Below, in pieces: positions 11,623 through 22,582 of a DNA stretch of 64,000 nt. The stretch is taken from contig JAVHZZ010000011.1 in the NCBI GenBank assembly GCA_036250195.1, positions 55,738,811 through 55,802,810 of the forward strand, written 5' to 3'. The position numbers were made by a program, and so were the translations under genes. Each line of letters opens with the position of its first letter. Position 1 is the stretch's first letter. The notes below the pieces were generated by a model, which saw only the letters and a program-made list of their open reading frames with translations, had not been told where the DNA came from and did not search any database. The stretch is from Mixophyes australis. Taxonomy: Eukaryota; Chordata; Amphibia; Anura; Limnodynastidae.

Positions 11623-11636
11623 CTCTCCAGAACTGG

Positions 11637-12569
11637 TTAGGGCCTGGTATTTCCCGATTTTTTAGGGCATGAATTGAGCATATGAGTGGAATCAGCACAA
11701 TAGATACAAAGTCTATTTTTTACTCTTCGGTCCCTCTCCTCTGAAGTTAATTTGGAGCGACCTATCTCCATTGGTATCACCGGAGATGAAGCTGGGCGAA
11801 CTTGAGGACTTGAGCGAAGAGGTGCTTTAAATGAAGTTGTTTTTTCAGACTCTCTTTCACGAAATCTCATGTCTACACGGTGGCAAAGAGAAATCAAATC
11901 TTCTAGAGAAGTAGGTAGTTCTTGAGTAGTCAGTGCATCTTTAATTTTATCAGAAAGCCCCTGCCAGTAGGCGGCAATTAACGCTTCAGTGTTCCACTGA
12001 AGTTCAGAGGCTAATATCCGGAATTGAATGACGTACTGGCCTTCTGTACGAGAACCCTGGCGTAGACGGAGGATGCTGGATGCAGCGGAAATAACACGAC
12101 CAGGTTCATCAAATACACTTCGAAACGTGGAAATAAATTTGGCACTATCCTGTAATAAAGGATCATTTCTTTCCCACAGAGGGGAAGCCCATGCGAGAGC
12201 TTGTCTGGAAAACAAGGAAATGAGATAGGCCACTCTGGAACGATGAGTAGAGAAATTGTGAGGTTGGAGCTCAAAATGAACTGAGCATTGATTTAGAAAA
12301 CCCCTGCATGTTTTGGGGTCTCCATCATATTTTGACGGAGTAGGCAGGTGAAGCGTGAAAGCAGTAGACACCTGGGATGGCACTGGGGAAATGGAGGAAG
12401 GCACAGGAGCATCAACGGTAGCTGTGATATTTTGCACAGACGTTCTTTGGGAGGCTAACGCCTGGTAACACCGCAGCAAATGTCGCTGGCGAACATCCTG
12501 TTGTTCCATACGGGTAACCAGATGCTGCAGCATCTCTTTAGCTGTAGGTTCCGCACCTGGGTCTGTCAT
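11637..12569 (-). CDS. gag: Gypsy Gag, full-length frame
   Basis: 310 codons with no break. Residues 1-60 form a helical, glutamine-rich start. The retrotransposon-gag capsid follows, with YDGDPKTCRGFLNQCSVHF, ASPLWERND, FDEPGR and YWQGLSDKIKDALTTQELP, the layout seen in sushi-ichi and its domesticated PEG10/RTL relatives. A CCHC zinc knuckle, CIYCADSTHMLNSC (spacing 2-4-4), lies near the C-terminus. The ATG at 12567-12569 starts 13 bases after the LTR, so the leader is almost absent. It is the only unbroken gene of this element. Confidence 0.93.
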   Translation of the reverse strand: MTDPGAEPTAKEMLQHLVTRMEQQDVRQRHLLRCYQALASQRTSVQNITATVDAPVPSSISPVPSQVSTAFTLHLPTPSKYDGDPKTCRGFLNQCSVHFELQPHNFSTHRSRVAYLISLFSRQALAWASPLWERNDPLLQDSAKFISTFRSVFDEPGRVISAASSILRLRQGSRTEGQYVIQFRILASELQWNTEALIAAYWQGLSDKIKDALTTQELPTSLEDLISLCHRVDMRFRERESEKTTSFKAPLRSSPQVRPASSPVIPMEIGRSKLTSEERDRRVKNRLCIYCADSTHMLNSCPKKSGNTRP

Positions 12570-12582
12570 GGCCTGATCTTAC
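12570..12582 (-). promoter_or_regulatory. Putative self-priming primer-binding site
   Basis: Between the LTR end and the gag ATG there are only 13 bases, GTAAGATCAGGCC on the minus strand. There is no TGG start as expected for a tRNA-primed site. AAGATCAGGC is the exact reverse complement of GCCTGATCTT in the same LTR, at the expected RNA 5' end. This matches the self-priming known from Tf1 and sushi-type elements. Confidence 0.75.
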
Positions 12583-14326
12583 TGTCACGGGCACTAGGAG
12601 TCTTTGCCCAGGATATCACCAGATGATGGACTTACCAGAGAAATAGAGTTGGTGCTATGGTTCTCTGGTAGCAGGTTGACAACGGAACAGGAGAAACAGC
12701 AGATGGTGAGAGAATGCTCGAGGAAAGTCTATGACTAGCAGCAGCTGATAATGAGTAGATGAATGTACACGAGGAACCAGATGGACAAGGGAACGTGAGG
12801 AAAGTCAGTGGTCTGCGTATAGCAAGTTGTACCACTGCTATAGTGAGGAGGAATGTCCAGGAGTAGCGAGGAGGTAGTGAGAGTCAGTGGTCTGCGTATA
12901 GCAAGTTGTACCGCTGTCTATAGTGAAGGAATGGAATCCAGGTGAAGGTAGGTAACGGGGAAGTCAGTGGTCTGCGTATAGCAAGATGTACCACTGCTTA
13001 TGGTGAGAGGATACTTGAAACTGGTGTCACAGGGAACAGGAGTCAGTGGTCTGCGTCAGCAAGTTGTACCACTGCTATATATATGAGAGGAGGGGCACGG
13101 GGAGATGAATGTAAAGCAGAGTATACACGGAACACACAGAACTTGATCCCACGATGATATCCACAATACAACGATAACTGACAAGCACTGCTACAAGTAA
13201 ACAAAGTCACAATAACTATCTGGGCAATAGGAAACAAAGTCAATAGTAACAATAGCTTCAGAGGATAGGAGGCTCCGGAGGAGAACACAACTCAGTCCAG
13301 ATGGATATGCAATACACAAGCAAAGTCAATGGAAAGTATGCATACCGCGGTTCAGGAGAGCAGGCTGTCAGAGAGACGTGCAGGGATATCTGAATGGCTG
13401 AAGGCCGGCAGGAGGAGAGACCACTGGAGGATGGAAGCGGTAATCAGGTTGGTGCAGCGCACGGCAGGTAATCCAGAATCCACGAAGCAATACTCAGGAA
13501 GCAGTAGTAAGTGGAACTGGAAACATGAAGAACACGGGAGAGTTGAGGCTGTCTGGTATCCAGTAGTAGAGGTGGAGGCAGCGGAGAGCTGCCACGATCA
13601 AACCCAGGAGAGTTGAGACGATCAGGAACTCTGTAGCAGTAATGGAGGCAGTGGATAGGAATCAGCTGAGTGCAGGCACGATGAACACAGGAGAGTTTAA
13701 GTGAACAGGAACTCTGTAGAAGAAACGGAGCAGCGGATAGGAATCAGCTGCGTGCAGGCACGATGAACACAGGAGAGTTGAAGTGAACCGGAACTCTGTA
13801 GAAGTAACGGAGGCAGCGGATAGGAATCAGCTGCGTGCAGGCATGATGAACACAGGAGACTTGAAGTGAACAGGAACTCTGTAGAAGTAACGGAGGCAGC
13901 GGATAGGAATCAGCTGAGTGCAGGTACGATGAACACAGGTGAGTTGAAGTGAACTGGAACTCTGTAGAAGTAACGGAGGCAGCGGATAGGAATCAGCTGA
14001 GTGCAGGTACGATGAACACAGGAGAGTAGAAGTGGTTTGGAAGCCACAATAGCAGTAAACAGGAATCAGCAGGAGCTGAATACACGAGGAACACAGGAAC
14101 ACCTTCAGAGGCTCATGGGGAATGAGACTCCAAGATCAGGCAACCAGGTAATGATCACAGGTGGTTTAAATAGGGAGGGTTGCCTGATCATCCAATCAAT
14201 TAAAAGCAACAGGTACTGAAGGTTTGAAAGGGCTGCACATGCGCAGACCCTCAGGATGGCGGATGGCCACGGTTCCTGGGGTTCCTGGATACACGGGAAA
14301 TGGCACTCACAGTCCGGTGAGTGACA
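12583..14326 (-). repeat. 5' LTR of the nested gypsy element
   Basis: 1,744 bp, TGTCAC to GTGACA. On the minus strand a TATTTAAA box (14172-14165) is followed 31 nt later by GCCTGATCTT (14141-14132), the presumed first bases of the transcript. Arrays of palindromic ~77-bp units lie at about 12803-13080, and 83-bp units at about 13620-14040. Confidence 0.92.
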
Positions 14327-14331
14327 AGTTC

Positions 14332-14804
14332 CTTTAAGAAATGTTACAATGCATTGTCCCTGGACTAGATCAGAATTACGTTCCATTATGACTGAATTGC
14401 CAGATCCTACAAAAGAGTTGGCTTAGTGTCAGAAGTTTGTTAAAGACTTGGATTGGCGTGTAGTGTTGAGGGCGTGTCTTCCTCCCAATACTAACGTACA
14501 ACAATTCATTAGAGATTGTTCGTTGGAGGAAGACAACACCTTAACAGATGAGATTAATCAAGAGAATATAGAACAGATTGTCAAACATTTAGCCATCTAT
14601 TTTCCAGTAGTAACGAATTGGAGTAAAATTTTCACCATCAAACAGAAAGATAGTGAAACAGCATCAGATTACTTCATTAGAGCTATAGCAGCGATGACAC
14701 GGTTCACTGGGATATCAAACATAGGTGAGGACCCGCATCACAGGGAAGTAGCTGTAGAAGTACTAATGGATGGTCTTAGGGAAAATTTAAAAACCAGAGT
14801 ATAA
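14332..14804 (+). pseudogene. gag: ERV gag, capsid part
   Basis: Resumes the gag frame broken at 6681. It encodes a helical capsid with YFIRAIAAMTRFTG and a conserved-looking end VAVEVLMDGLRENLKTRV, resembling the major homology region of class I Gag proteins. The frame ends with a stop at about 14802, two bases out of phase with the nucleocapsid part downstream. The start of this piece is set by the end of the target duplication at 14331, not by an ATG. Confidence 0.82.
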
Positions 14805-15177
14805 ACCACATTACCTAATTGGAGAGGCAATCACAGTAGATTCTCTTAGGGAGTCCGCTGTGGAGCATGACAAAGACCTTCTTAGAAAGAAGGAAGAGAA
14901 AAGTGATAGGTTGATGACGGTGAGTATACAGGCTCTAGAGGGGATGCATACACGACAACCAGCATACAACCCACATAATAAGAAACATAGAGTGATCAGA
15001 TGTTTCAATTGTAATGAAAATGGACACGTTAGGAGGGATTGTAAAAAGGACCGATACAACCCTAGAAGTGGGACACATAGATATCCTCCAAGGAAGAACT
15101 CACATAGAATAGAAGATTCACATCTACCCACACATATCATAGCAGCAAATATTGCGCGGGAAAATGATAGTCAGCGC
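14805..15177 (+). pseudogene. gag: ERV gag, nucleocapsid part
   Basis: A charged helical stretch (EHDKDLLRKKEEKSDRL) is followed by one CCHC zinc knuckle, CFNCNENGHVRRDC (spacing 2-4-4), and a basic tail. One knuckle is typical of gamma- and epsilon-type nucleocapsids, which package the RNA. The piece ends in a stop at 15177, before the protease frame. Confidence 0.87.
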
Positions 15178-15210
15178 TAGGGGTCAGGTCATACCTGTAG
15201 TTTACAGCCA

Positions 15211-16359
15211 GTGAGGTTAACTGAGAGTCTAAGAGAAAAACCAACAATGATAGTTGACATAGCTGGTAGGAAACAAACTTTTCTTGTAGATACAGGGGCG
15301 GCCCGATCTGTGATAACCTCTCCTTTTAATCTACAGGTGACCAGTAAAACTATTCCAGCTATGGGGGTAACGGGAAGAGTGTTACATTATCCTCTAACTA
15401 AACCCGCTGAAGTTACTATCGGGCCTCTGCATACTAAGCATTCGTTTCTCTTAGCTGCAGCGGCTCCTACTAACTTGCTGGGAAGAGACTTGTTATGTAA
15501 AATGGGATGTGTCATATACTGTACTCCAGATGGTGTGTTCTTAGATATACCGGAGAAAGTCGCACATGAGGTACAGGATATATTGGACACCCCTCAAAGT
15601 TTAATGTTACACTCTCCTGTTATAGAACAAAGTCCATCTCAAGTAAAGGGGATGTTGCTGGAAATATCAGGTTCACTATGGACCAGAGATGGACAGGACA
15701 CTGGACTGATGGCAAACGTAGCCCCTGTCATGGTAAATCTAAAAAGTGGTAGGATAGCTCCAAAAATCCCACAGTATCCATTAAAACCGGAGGTGGAACT
15801 AGGAGTATATCCTGTTATTGAAAGGCTGTTACAACAAGGGATTTTAATTCGTACATCAAGCACAGCAAATAGTCCCATTTTCCCTGTGAAGAAGAGTGGG
15901 GGGAGGGGCTATAGATTAGTCCAGCACTTAAGGGGAATTAATAAAGTTGTTGAGAGCCAATTCCCCGTAGTGCCGAATCCAGCTGTCATCCTCATGCAGA
16001 TTCCACCGTCTGCTAGTCATTATACTGTCATTGACCTATGTTCTGCTTTCTTCTCAGTCCCTCTTCACCCTGACAGTCAATACCTATTTGCATTCTCCTA
16101 CAGGGGATTGCAATACACATGGACCAGACTTCCCCAGGGGTTCATTGACAGACCCACTATTTTCTCCCAAGCCTTACATGACTGTTTGCAATCCTTTCAA
16201 CCCCGCAATGGGTCTGTTCTAATTCAATATGTGGACAAATTGTTGCTGTGCTCTGATTCTTTTATGTCATATTTACATGATACTAAATTGTTGTTGCTTC
16301 ATCTCTCACAAACAGGGCACAAGGTGGCAAAGAATAAATTACAGCCATGTCAGACCTAA
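15211..16359 (+). pseudogene. pol: ERV pol: protease and N-terminal reverse transcriptase
   Basis: Residues 20-125 are a retroviral aspartic protease with the active-site motif FLVDTGAARSVI and the closing LLGRDLL. RT starts near residue 190 with the fingers (GILIRTSSTANSPIFPVKK), VIDLCSAFFSVPL and the LPQGF motif. The polymerase motif reads YVDK at 16228-16239 where YVDD is expected, so a catalytic Asp is lost. The frame ends at 16359 and the sequence continues in the next frame. Confidence 0.92.
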
Positions 16360-16624
16360 GGTCAAATACTTAGGACACTGCCTCATCAAGGGGCTAAGAC
16401 ACCTGACAACCGACAGGATTGAGGCCATACAACACATGACTCTGCCGCAGAGCCAGAAGCAGATTCGTACTTTCCTGGGGATGTGTGGATACTGTAGATC
16501 CTGGATCCCAGGTTTTTCTATTCTGGCATTACCATTGCAGGAGCTAGTCTCTTCCTCAAAACCAGAACGTGTTGTACACACAGAAGAGTCAGAGCAAGCG
16601 TTATTTAATCTTAAAGATATTTTG
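16340..16624 (+). pseudogene. pol: ERV pol: RT thumb and connection, cut by a solo LTR
   Basis: Continues RT after a frameshift: KVKYLGHCLIKG, RIEAIQHMTLPQSQKQIRTF and FLGMCGYCRSWIPGF, the standard thumb wording of class I pol. The frame reaches the insertion point at 16624, and the matching continuation (APALGIPDYEKPF) begins right after the LTR at 18072. The insert therefore split a once continuous frame. Confidence 0.88.
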
Positions 16625-18071
16625 TGTCATGGGCACTAGGAGTCTTGCCCAGGAATTCACCAGATGACTGGGCTTACCAGAGTAGTGAAGTTCACACAAC
16701 GGTCCTCTGGTAGCGGGGTGACTAGCGGAACAGACATCACAGCAGATGGAGAGAGAATGCCAATAAATAATAAGAAAGTCAGTGACTTGCAGCAATCTTT
16801 GGTCAATGAATCAGCGACTAGCTGATATAGTGGAAAGGCAGATTTGAACACGGAGATCAGGATGGACGTGAGTAGATGCAGGGAGGTAGCAGGGAAGTCG
16901 TGGTCTGCGTACAGAAAGTTGTACCACTGCTTATGGTGAAGAGACTTGTCCAGGTGCAGGTAGGTAGCGGGGAAGTCAGTGGTCTGCGTATAGCAAGTTG
17001 TACCACTGCTTATGGTGAGAAGACTTGTCCAGGTGAAGGTAGGTAGCGGGGAAGTCAGTGGTCTGCGTATAGCAAGTTGTACCACTGCTTATGGTGAGAA
17101 GACTTGTCCAGGTGCAGGTTGGTAGCGGGGAAGTCAGTGGTCTGCGTATAGCAAGTTGTACCACTGCTTAATAGGTGAGGATGTGTACAAGTGTTGATGA
17201 GTGGAAGCATACAAAGATAATAGGATGCAGACACTGAGAGCACAGAGGAACTTGATCCCAATAGGTATGCAGCGTATCCAACAAAGTCTATATAACGGTA
17301 TGTGTGGCGCTGCTTGGTAGAGACTTGCTCAGCACAGATATGCAGGCCAATAATGGATAGTCAATCACAGTTATGCATATAACGACTGAGTATTACGGTA
17401 AATTCCAAACAGGTATGCAGCGTAACAATAACAGTCTAAAGCGGGTATGGATACCGCTGCTGAGCGTGGAGACTTGTCCTAGCGGATATGCAGAGTAAAC
17501 GTAGAAAGTCAATAACAGATAGGCATACCGCTATTCAGTAGAACAGTCTGTCCACAGGGAGATGCAGGAACTGCAGAGACGCTGGACGGCAGAGACGAGT
17601 GTAGGAACCATAGGTGAGTAGATCCGGTAATCAGAGTCCAGCTGAGGATACAGGCAGGAAACAGGAGACTGTAGCAGGTATGGAAACCAGCGATGAGTAG
17701 CACAGGGAATCCACAGGAACTGAAGACACTAGTAGTACACAGGAGATAGTAGCGGGTATGGAAACCAGCGATGAGTAGATCAGGAATCAGCAGGAAACTG
17801 AAGACACTAGTAGAACACAGGGGACACCTTCAGAGACTCACAGGGAATGAGACTCCAAGATCAGGCAATGAGGTAATGCACACAGGTGCCTTAAATAGGG
17901 AGTTGCCTGATCAACCAATTTGGATTAAAAGCAACAGTCACAAGAGTTCTTGGGAGCTGCGCATGCGCAGACCATCAGGATGGCAGACGGCCGCGGTTCA
18001 GGATAGGTGGCGGCAGGAAGGCTAGGGAGCCACGCACCAGCGCAGAGGCACTCACGATCCGGTGAGTGACA
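16625..18071 (-). mobile_element. Solo gypsy LTR in ERV pol
   Basis: 1,447 bp from TGTCATGGGCAC to GTGACA, the same family as the 6682/12583 LTRs but a diverged subtype. It carries four ~77-bp palindromic units (about 16895-17170). GCCTGATCTT on the minus strand (17866-17857) lies 31 nt below a TATTTAAG box. The flanking 5-mers TTTTG and GTCTG agree at 3 of 5 positions, so the target duplication is degraded. The ERV reading frame nevertheless continues across it. Confidence 0.9.
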
Positions 18072-19009
18072 GTCTGACTAGAGCACCTGCATTGGGAATA
18101 CCTGATTATGAAAAGCCTTTTGAGCTATTCTGTACAGAAGCTGATGGTTGTGCAGCAGGCGTCCTCGCACAGAAACATGGTGATGCTAGCAGACCGGTAG
18201 CATACTACAGTGCACAATTAGACAATGTGGCAAGATCACTCCCAACATGTCTCAGAAGTGTAGCAGCAACTACTCTTCTGGTAAGTAAGAGCGAGGACGT
18301 AGTATTAGGACACAATTCAACTGTCTATACACCCCATGCTGTATCAGCTCTGTTAAATTCAGCCCAAACCAGACATGTCTCTTCAGCTAGATTCACAAAG
18401 TGGGAACTAGCCCTGATGGCACCCTCAAACATCACCATTAAACGATGTAGCACCTTAAATCCAGCTACATACCTTCCGTATGTGTCTCTAGAGACACAAA
18501 GGGTGGGAGGTGAGGAGACCCTGGTTGATGATGAGTTAGGCAAGAATACTGACACACATGACTGTATGGAACACCTGAATGAGACCTTTACTGCAAGGCC
18601 CGACATACGTAACACCCCCTTAGAAAATGTAGATTTTACGTTTTATACAGACGGAAGTTGCCATAGACAGACAGAGACAGGAGAGCTATGTACTGGTTAC
18701 ACTGTGGTAGACGATCAGGATGTGGTAAAAGCTGAACCCCTTGGCCCATCTCACTCAGCCCAGGTGGCGGAACTAGTAGCACTAAGGAGAGCGTGTGAAT
18801 CGGCAGAGGGTAAATCAGCCAATATATATACTGACTCTAGGTACGCGTTCGGGGTAATGCACGGTTTTGGGGTCCTTTGGCGTCTTAGAAACTTTATGAC
18901 AGCAGCAGGTATGCCAGTGGCACACTCACAACACATAAAAGGACTTCTGACACGATACAGTTACCCAGAACAGTAGCCGTCATAAAGTGCAAAGCCCATA
19001 CCTTTGAAG
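18072..19009 (+). pseudogene. pol: ERV pol: RNase H
   Basis: After connection-domain residues (APALGIPDYEKPFELFC), RNase H shows its acidic residues in FTFYTDGSC, VAELVALRRACE and NIYTDSRYAFGV. It degrades the RNA strand during reverse transcription. The frame stops at 18976 and a shifted frame carries on to the next insertion at 19014. The final RNase H motif (NNRADEAAKWA) lies beyond the solo LTR, at about 20811. Catalytic residues are intact in what remains. Confidence 0.9.
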
Positions 19010-19014
19010 AAGAC

Positions 19015-20791
19015 TGTCAATCACCGGACTGTGAGTGCTTCTTCCCGGACATTTAGGAACCGTGGCCGTCCTCCATCCTGAGGGTCTGCGCATGCACAGC
19101 CCTTTCAAACCCTTCTGTACATGTTCCTTTAACTTAATTGGCAGATCAGGCAACACTCCCTATATTAAGCACCTGTGGTCAATACCACGTTGCCTGATCT
19201 TGGAGTCTCATTCCCCATGAGTCTCTGAAGGTGTTCCTGTGTTTCCTCGTGTATTCAGCGCTGCTGATTCCTGTGGTTTCCAAACCACTTCTACCTCTGT
19301 GGTTTCCAAACCACTTCTACTCCTGTGGTTTCCATACCACTTCTACCCTCCTGTGTATCATCGTGACTGTTAGCTGATTCCTATCCGCTGCCTCCGTGCA
19401 CTACAGTCTTCAAGCCACTTCAACTCTGCTATATATCATTGTGACTGTTAGCTGATTCCTATCCGCTGCCTCCGTGCACTACAGTCTTCAACTCGTCTGT
19501 GTTTCATTGTGACTGTTTGGCTGATTCCTATCCGCTGCCTCTGTGCGCTTCAGTCTTCAGCTCATCTCAACTCTCCCGTGTTTCCTCGAGACTGCTACAA
19601 CTATTCCTATCCGCTACTCTCCGTGATCAACAGTTCCAGCTCAGCTCTGCTCTCCCGTGTTCCATCGTTACTGCACCTGCTGGTTGCTATTGGCTACCTC
19701 CGTGTGTCTGCAGAGTCCTGCTGTGCTACTCCTCAGCTCTACTCGTCCTTCAACAGCTGATCCGCTCTCCATGCTTTCCTGTGTTCCCGCTGGTCTCTAC
19801 CCGCCTGTCAGCATCGGATCTGCGCCTCACTACTTTCCTCTCAGCTAGACCATCGCTACTCTTCAGGGCCCTCCAGGAGTCCAGTTCTACATACTACTGC
19901 TTCCTGAGTATTTGTTCCCCTGCTGGTCTACCTACCTGTGCGCTGCACCTACTTGACTACCGCTTCACCCATCCAGGGACTTCGCATCCTGCCGGCCTCC
20001 AGCCGTTCAGGTATCTCTGCACTCCTGTCTGACAACCTGCTTCTGAACCACGGTATGCATACTTCTCATTGACTGTGCTGGTGTATTGCATATCTTGCTG
20101 GACTGTGTTGGTTCTCCTCTGGAGTTTGCTATCCGCTGAGTCTATTGCCATCATTGACTGTGTTATCTTGTGCCGGATTACCTCAAGTGACTTTCTATTA
20201 TTGCAGTGCTGTTCAGTCATTAATATATTGTGCATATTATTGTGGATCAAGTTTAAGGTGCCCGTGTATCTCCTGTATTGCAGTCGCTCCCCGTGCTCCT
20301 CCTCACATATATATTCAGTGGTACAACTTGCTAGAGGCAGACCACTGATCCCTGTTTCCTGTGTCACCTGTTCCAGTATCCTCTCACATAGCAGTGGTAC
20401 AACTTGCTAACGCAGACCACTGACTCCCTGGATACCTCCACTTGGATTTCATTCCTTCACTCAGACAGCGGTACAACTTGCTATCCGTAGACCGCTGACT
20501 CTCATCACCTCCTCGTTTCTGTTGGACATTCCTCCTCACTATAGCAGTGGTACAACTTGCTACCGCAGACCACTGACTACCTTCACGTGTCCTTTGTCCA
20601 TACAGTTCCTCGTGTATTACTACCTCCATATTACCAGTGCTGCTAGTCATAGACTTTCCTGAGCATCTCATCATCTGCTATTTCCTGTTTCGTGATCACC
20701 CTGCTACCAGAGTACCATATTACCACCTATACTGCTCTGGTAAGCCTATCACCTGGTGATCCCTGGGTAAAGACTCCTAGTGCCCGTGACA
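19015..20791 (+). mobile_element. Solo gypsy LTR in ERV RNase H, plus orientation
   Basis: 1,777 bp, TGTCAATCACC to CCCGTGACA, with a perfect 5-bp duplication AAGAC at 19010-19014 and 20792-20796. It is inverted relative to the other two hits. A TATATTAAG box at 19161 is followed 31 nt later by GCCTGATCTT at 19192-19201. The array of GTGGTACAACTTGCTA units lies at about 20318-20575. Confidence 0.94.
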
Positions 20792-20796
20792 AAGAC

Positions 20797-22089
20797 CCAG
20801 TGTCATTGGGCAACAACAGGGCAGACGAAGCTGCTAAATGGGCAGCAGGGCAACCTATAACTGTATCAACCGAAACTATGATGGTTTTTCAGACATTAGA
20901 CATGCAGAAATTAATTGAAATGCAAGATTTGTGTTCCCTGCAGGAAAAGGCGGTCTGGAAGGCGAAGGGATGTGGTCAAGAGTCCTCAGGACTCTGGAGG
21001 GATGGACAAGGTAAGCCTGTAGCTCCCCGAACATACTATCCAAGCCTGGCTAAAGCAGCACACGGTCTGACTCACCTGGGTAAAGAAGGTATGTGCAAAC
21101 TGGTGAGAGCATACTGGTGTGCTCCCGGATTTTCCTCTCAGGCTGGTAAGAAAGCAATGTCATGTCTTACTTGTTTGAGGAAAAATGTTGGGAAAACTAT
21201 TCCAACTGAGCCATCACACATCCCTCCTACAGACGGACCTTTCCAGGTAATACAAATTGACTATATTCAATTACCACCATGCAGGAATTTAAAGTATGTG
21301 TTAGTGTGTATTGATGTGTTTTCCGGTTGGATAGAAGCATATCCGGCAGCCACTAATACTGCTGTGTTCACTGTAAAGAAAATTGTACAAGACTTTGTGT
21401 GTAGGTTCGGTATCCCTAGAATCATTGAAAGTGATAGGGGTACCCATTTTACTAGTGATATCTTCCAAAATATGTGTAAACTCATGGGAATCGGTAGCAG
21501 ACTTCACACCCCTTACCGACCACAAGCCAGTAGTAAGGTGGAGAGAGTAAACGGTACTATAAAGAACAAGCTTGGTAAGATAATGGCTGAAACTGGGTTG
21601 GCATGGCCTGAGGCTTTGCCATTGGTCCTCCATAGCATTCAAACCAATCCTAGACCTCCTCTTAATCTGTTCCCCTTTGAGATACTGTTCGGATGACAAC
21701 CTCATTTGATCGTGAGTCCACAAGACAACTTGAAGTATAATAATGAGGTGACTGTACAATATCTTATAAGAATGAGTAGACAGCTAAAACAACAACAACA
21801 AAAACTAAAAATGCTGTCACCTGGTATGCCAGAAACGAACTGTCATGATGTTGAACCTGGAGACTATGTTATGATCCGCAATTTCTTACGTTCAGGTTGT
21901 TTAACAGACCGTTGGGAAGGCCGGTACCAAGTGCTGCTGACCAGTACTACATCACTGAAGGTTGCAGAGAGAGACATTTGGGTCCATTCCACCCACTGCA
22001 GGAGAGTCCATAATCCAAAGAAAGTGCAAGATAAAACTAAGACCGACCACACAGAGCTGTCACTTGTGAGCCTGTTCCGGGAGACCTAA
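20797..22089 (+). pseudogene. pol: ERV pol: end of RNase H and integrase
   Basis: Begins with the last RNase H motif. The integrase zinc-binding HHCC region follows (HGLTHLGKEGMCK, CLTCLRKN), then the DDE core: IDYIQL holds the first Asp, ESDRGTHFTS the second and SSKVERVNGT the Glu. A stop at 21694-21696 interrupts the frame after FEILFG. The same phase family continues as the C-terminal DNA-binding module (GDYVMIRNFLRSG, RWEGRYQVLL, WVHSTHCRRV), ending at 22089. The catalytic triad is preserved. Confidence 0.93.
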
Positions 22090-22146
22090 AGCCTGCAGTC
22101 GAGACACCTGAACCAGAGACGTTGCCTCAGAACTATCTTTCCAGCG

Positions 22147-22582
22147 ATGGAGTGGCGGTTTTTGTTTTTCTTTTGTTCCAGGATTTTCCTTGTTTTTACT
22201 CTTTCTAGGACATTCTATTTTTGTGAAGGAGGATGGAGGACGAAGGAAGGTTCTGGGAGTGATACGGATGAAATGGAGGCAGAAGAAAAGTTAATAGGAT
22301 ACTCAGAGCAGCCCATTATCAAACTTGGTCCAGGGGTTATGAAAAGGTCTGCTAGCTCAGGAACTCGGAGGCAGTGTGAGGGGCTATTGTCTGATGAGTA
22401 TGGTATCTGCAAGTTCTGCGACTCCCTAGTTGAAGAGAGATGCATCCAATGATGCCAGTCCCCCAGTACTCTGAATATAGGCGGGCATCCTTTGGAGGAT
22501 TATCACTCCCTGGTGGGTAAGGTGCTAAACCAAACGGAGTGTTGGGTGTGCTCTCACGTGCCGCAAGGGCAGCATAGGACTA
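22147..22582 (+). pseudogene. env: ERV env, surface (SU) N-terminal part
   Basis: Starts with an ATG and a hydrophobic stretch (WRFLFFFCSRIFLVF) that fits a signal peptide. The first frame stops at 22452. A shifted frame carries the CWVC motif at 22540-22551, after NQTE. This is the CXXC motif of gamma-type SU that links SU to TM by a disulfide. SU would bind the receptor. The receptor-binding region looks short, so a deletion is possible. At least two frame breaks lie before the long frame at 22583. Confidence 0.8.

Larger units (their letters stand above)
6682..14326 (-). mobile_element. Complete sushi-type chromoviral Ty3/gypsy element nested in ERV gag
   Basis: 7,645 bp bounded by LTRs at 6682-8332 and 12583-14326, with an exact 5-bp target duplication AGTTC at 6677-6681 and 14327-14331. 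On the minus strand the order is 5' LTR, self-priming site, gag, protease, RT, RNase H, integrase, chromodomain, 3' LTR. The two LTRs differ at about 3 of the first 218 positions, so this is younger than the ERV. Gag is intact, while pol carries several frameshifts. Confidence 0.95.

Noticed and set aside
19499..20032. 177-codon open frame
   Set aside because: Lies wholly within a solo gypsy LTR with an exact target duplication and overlaps its tandem units.
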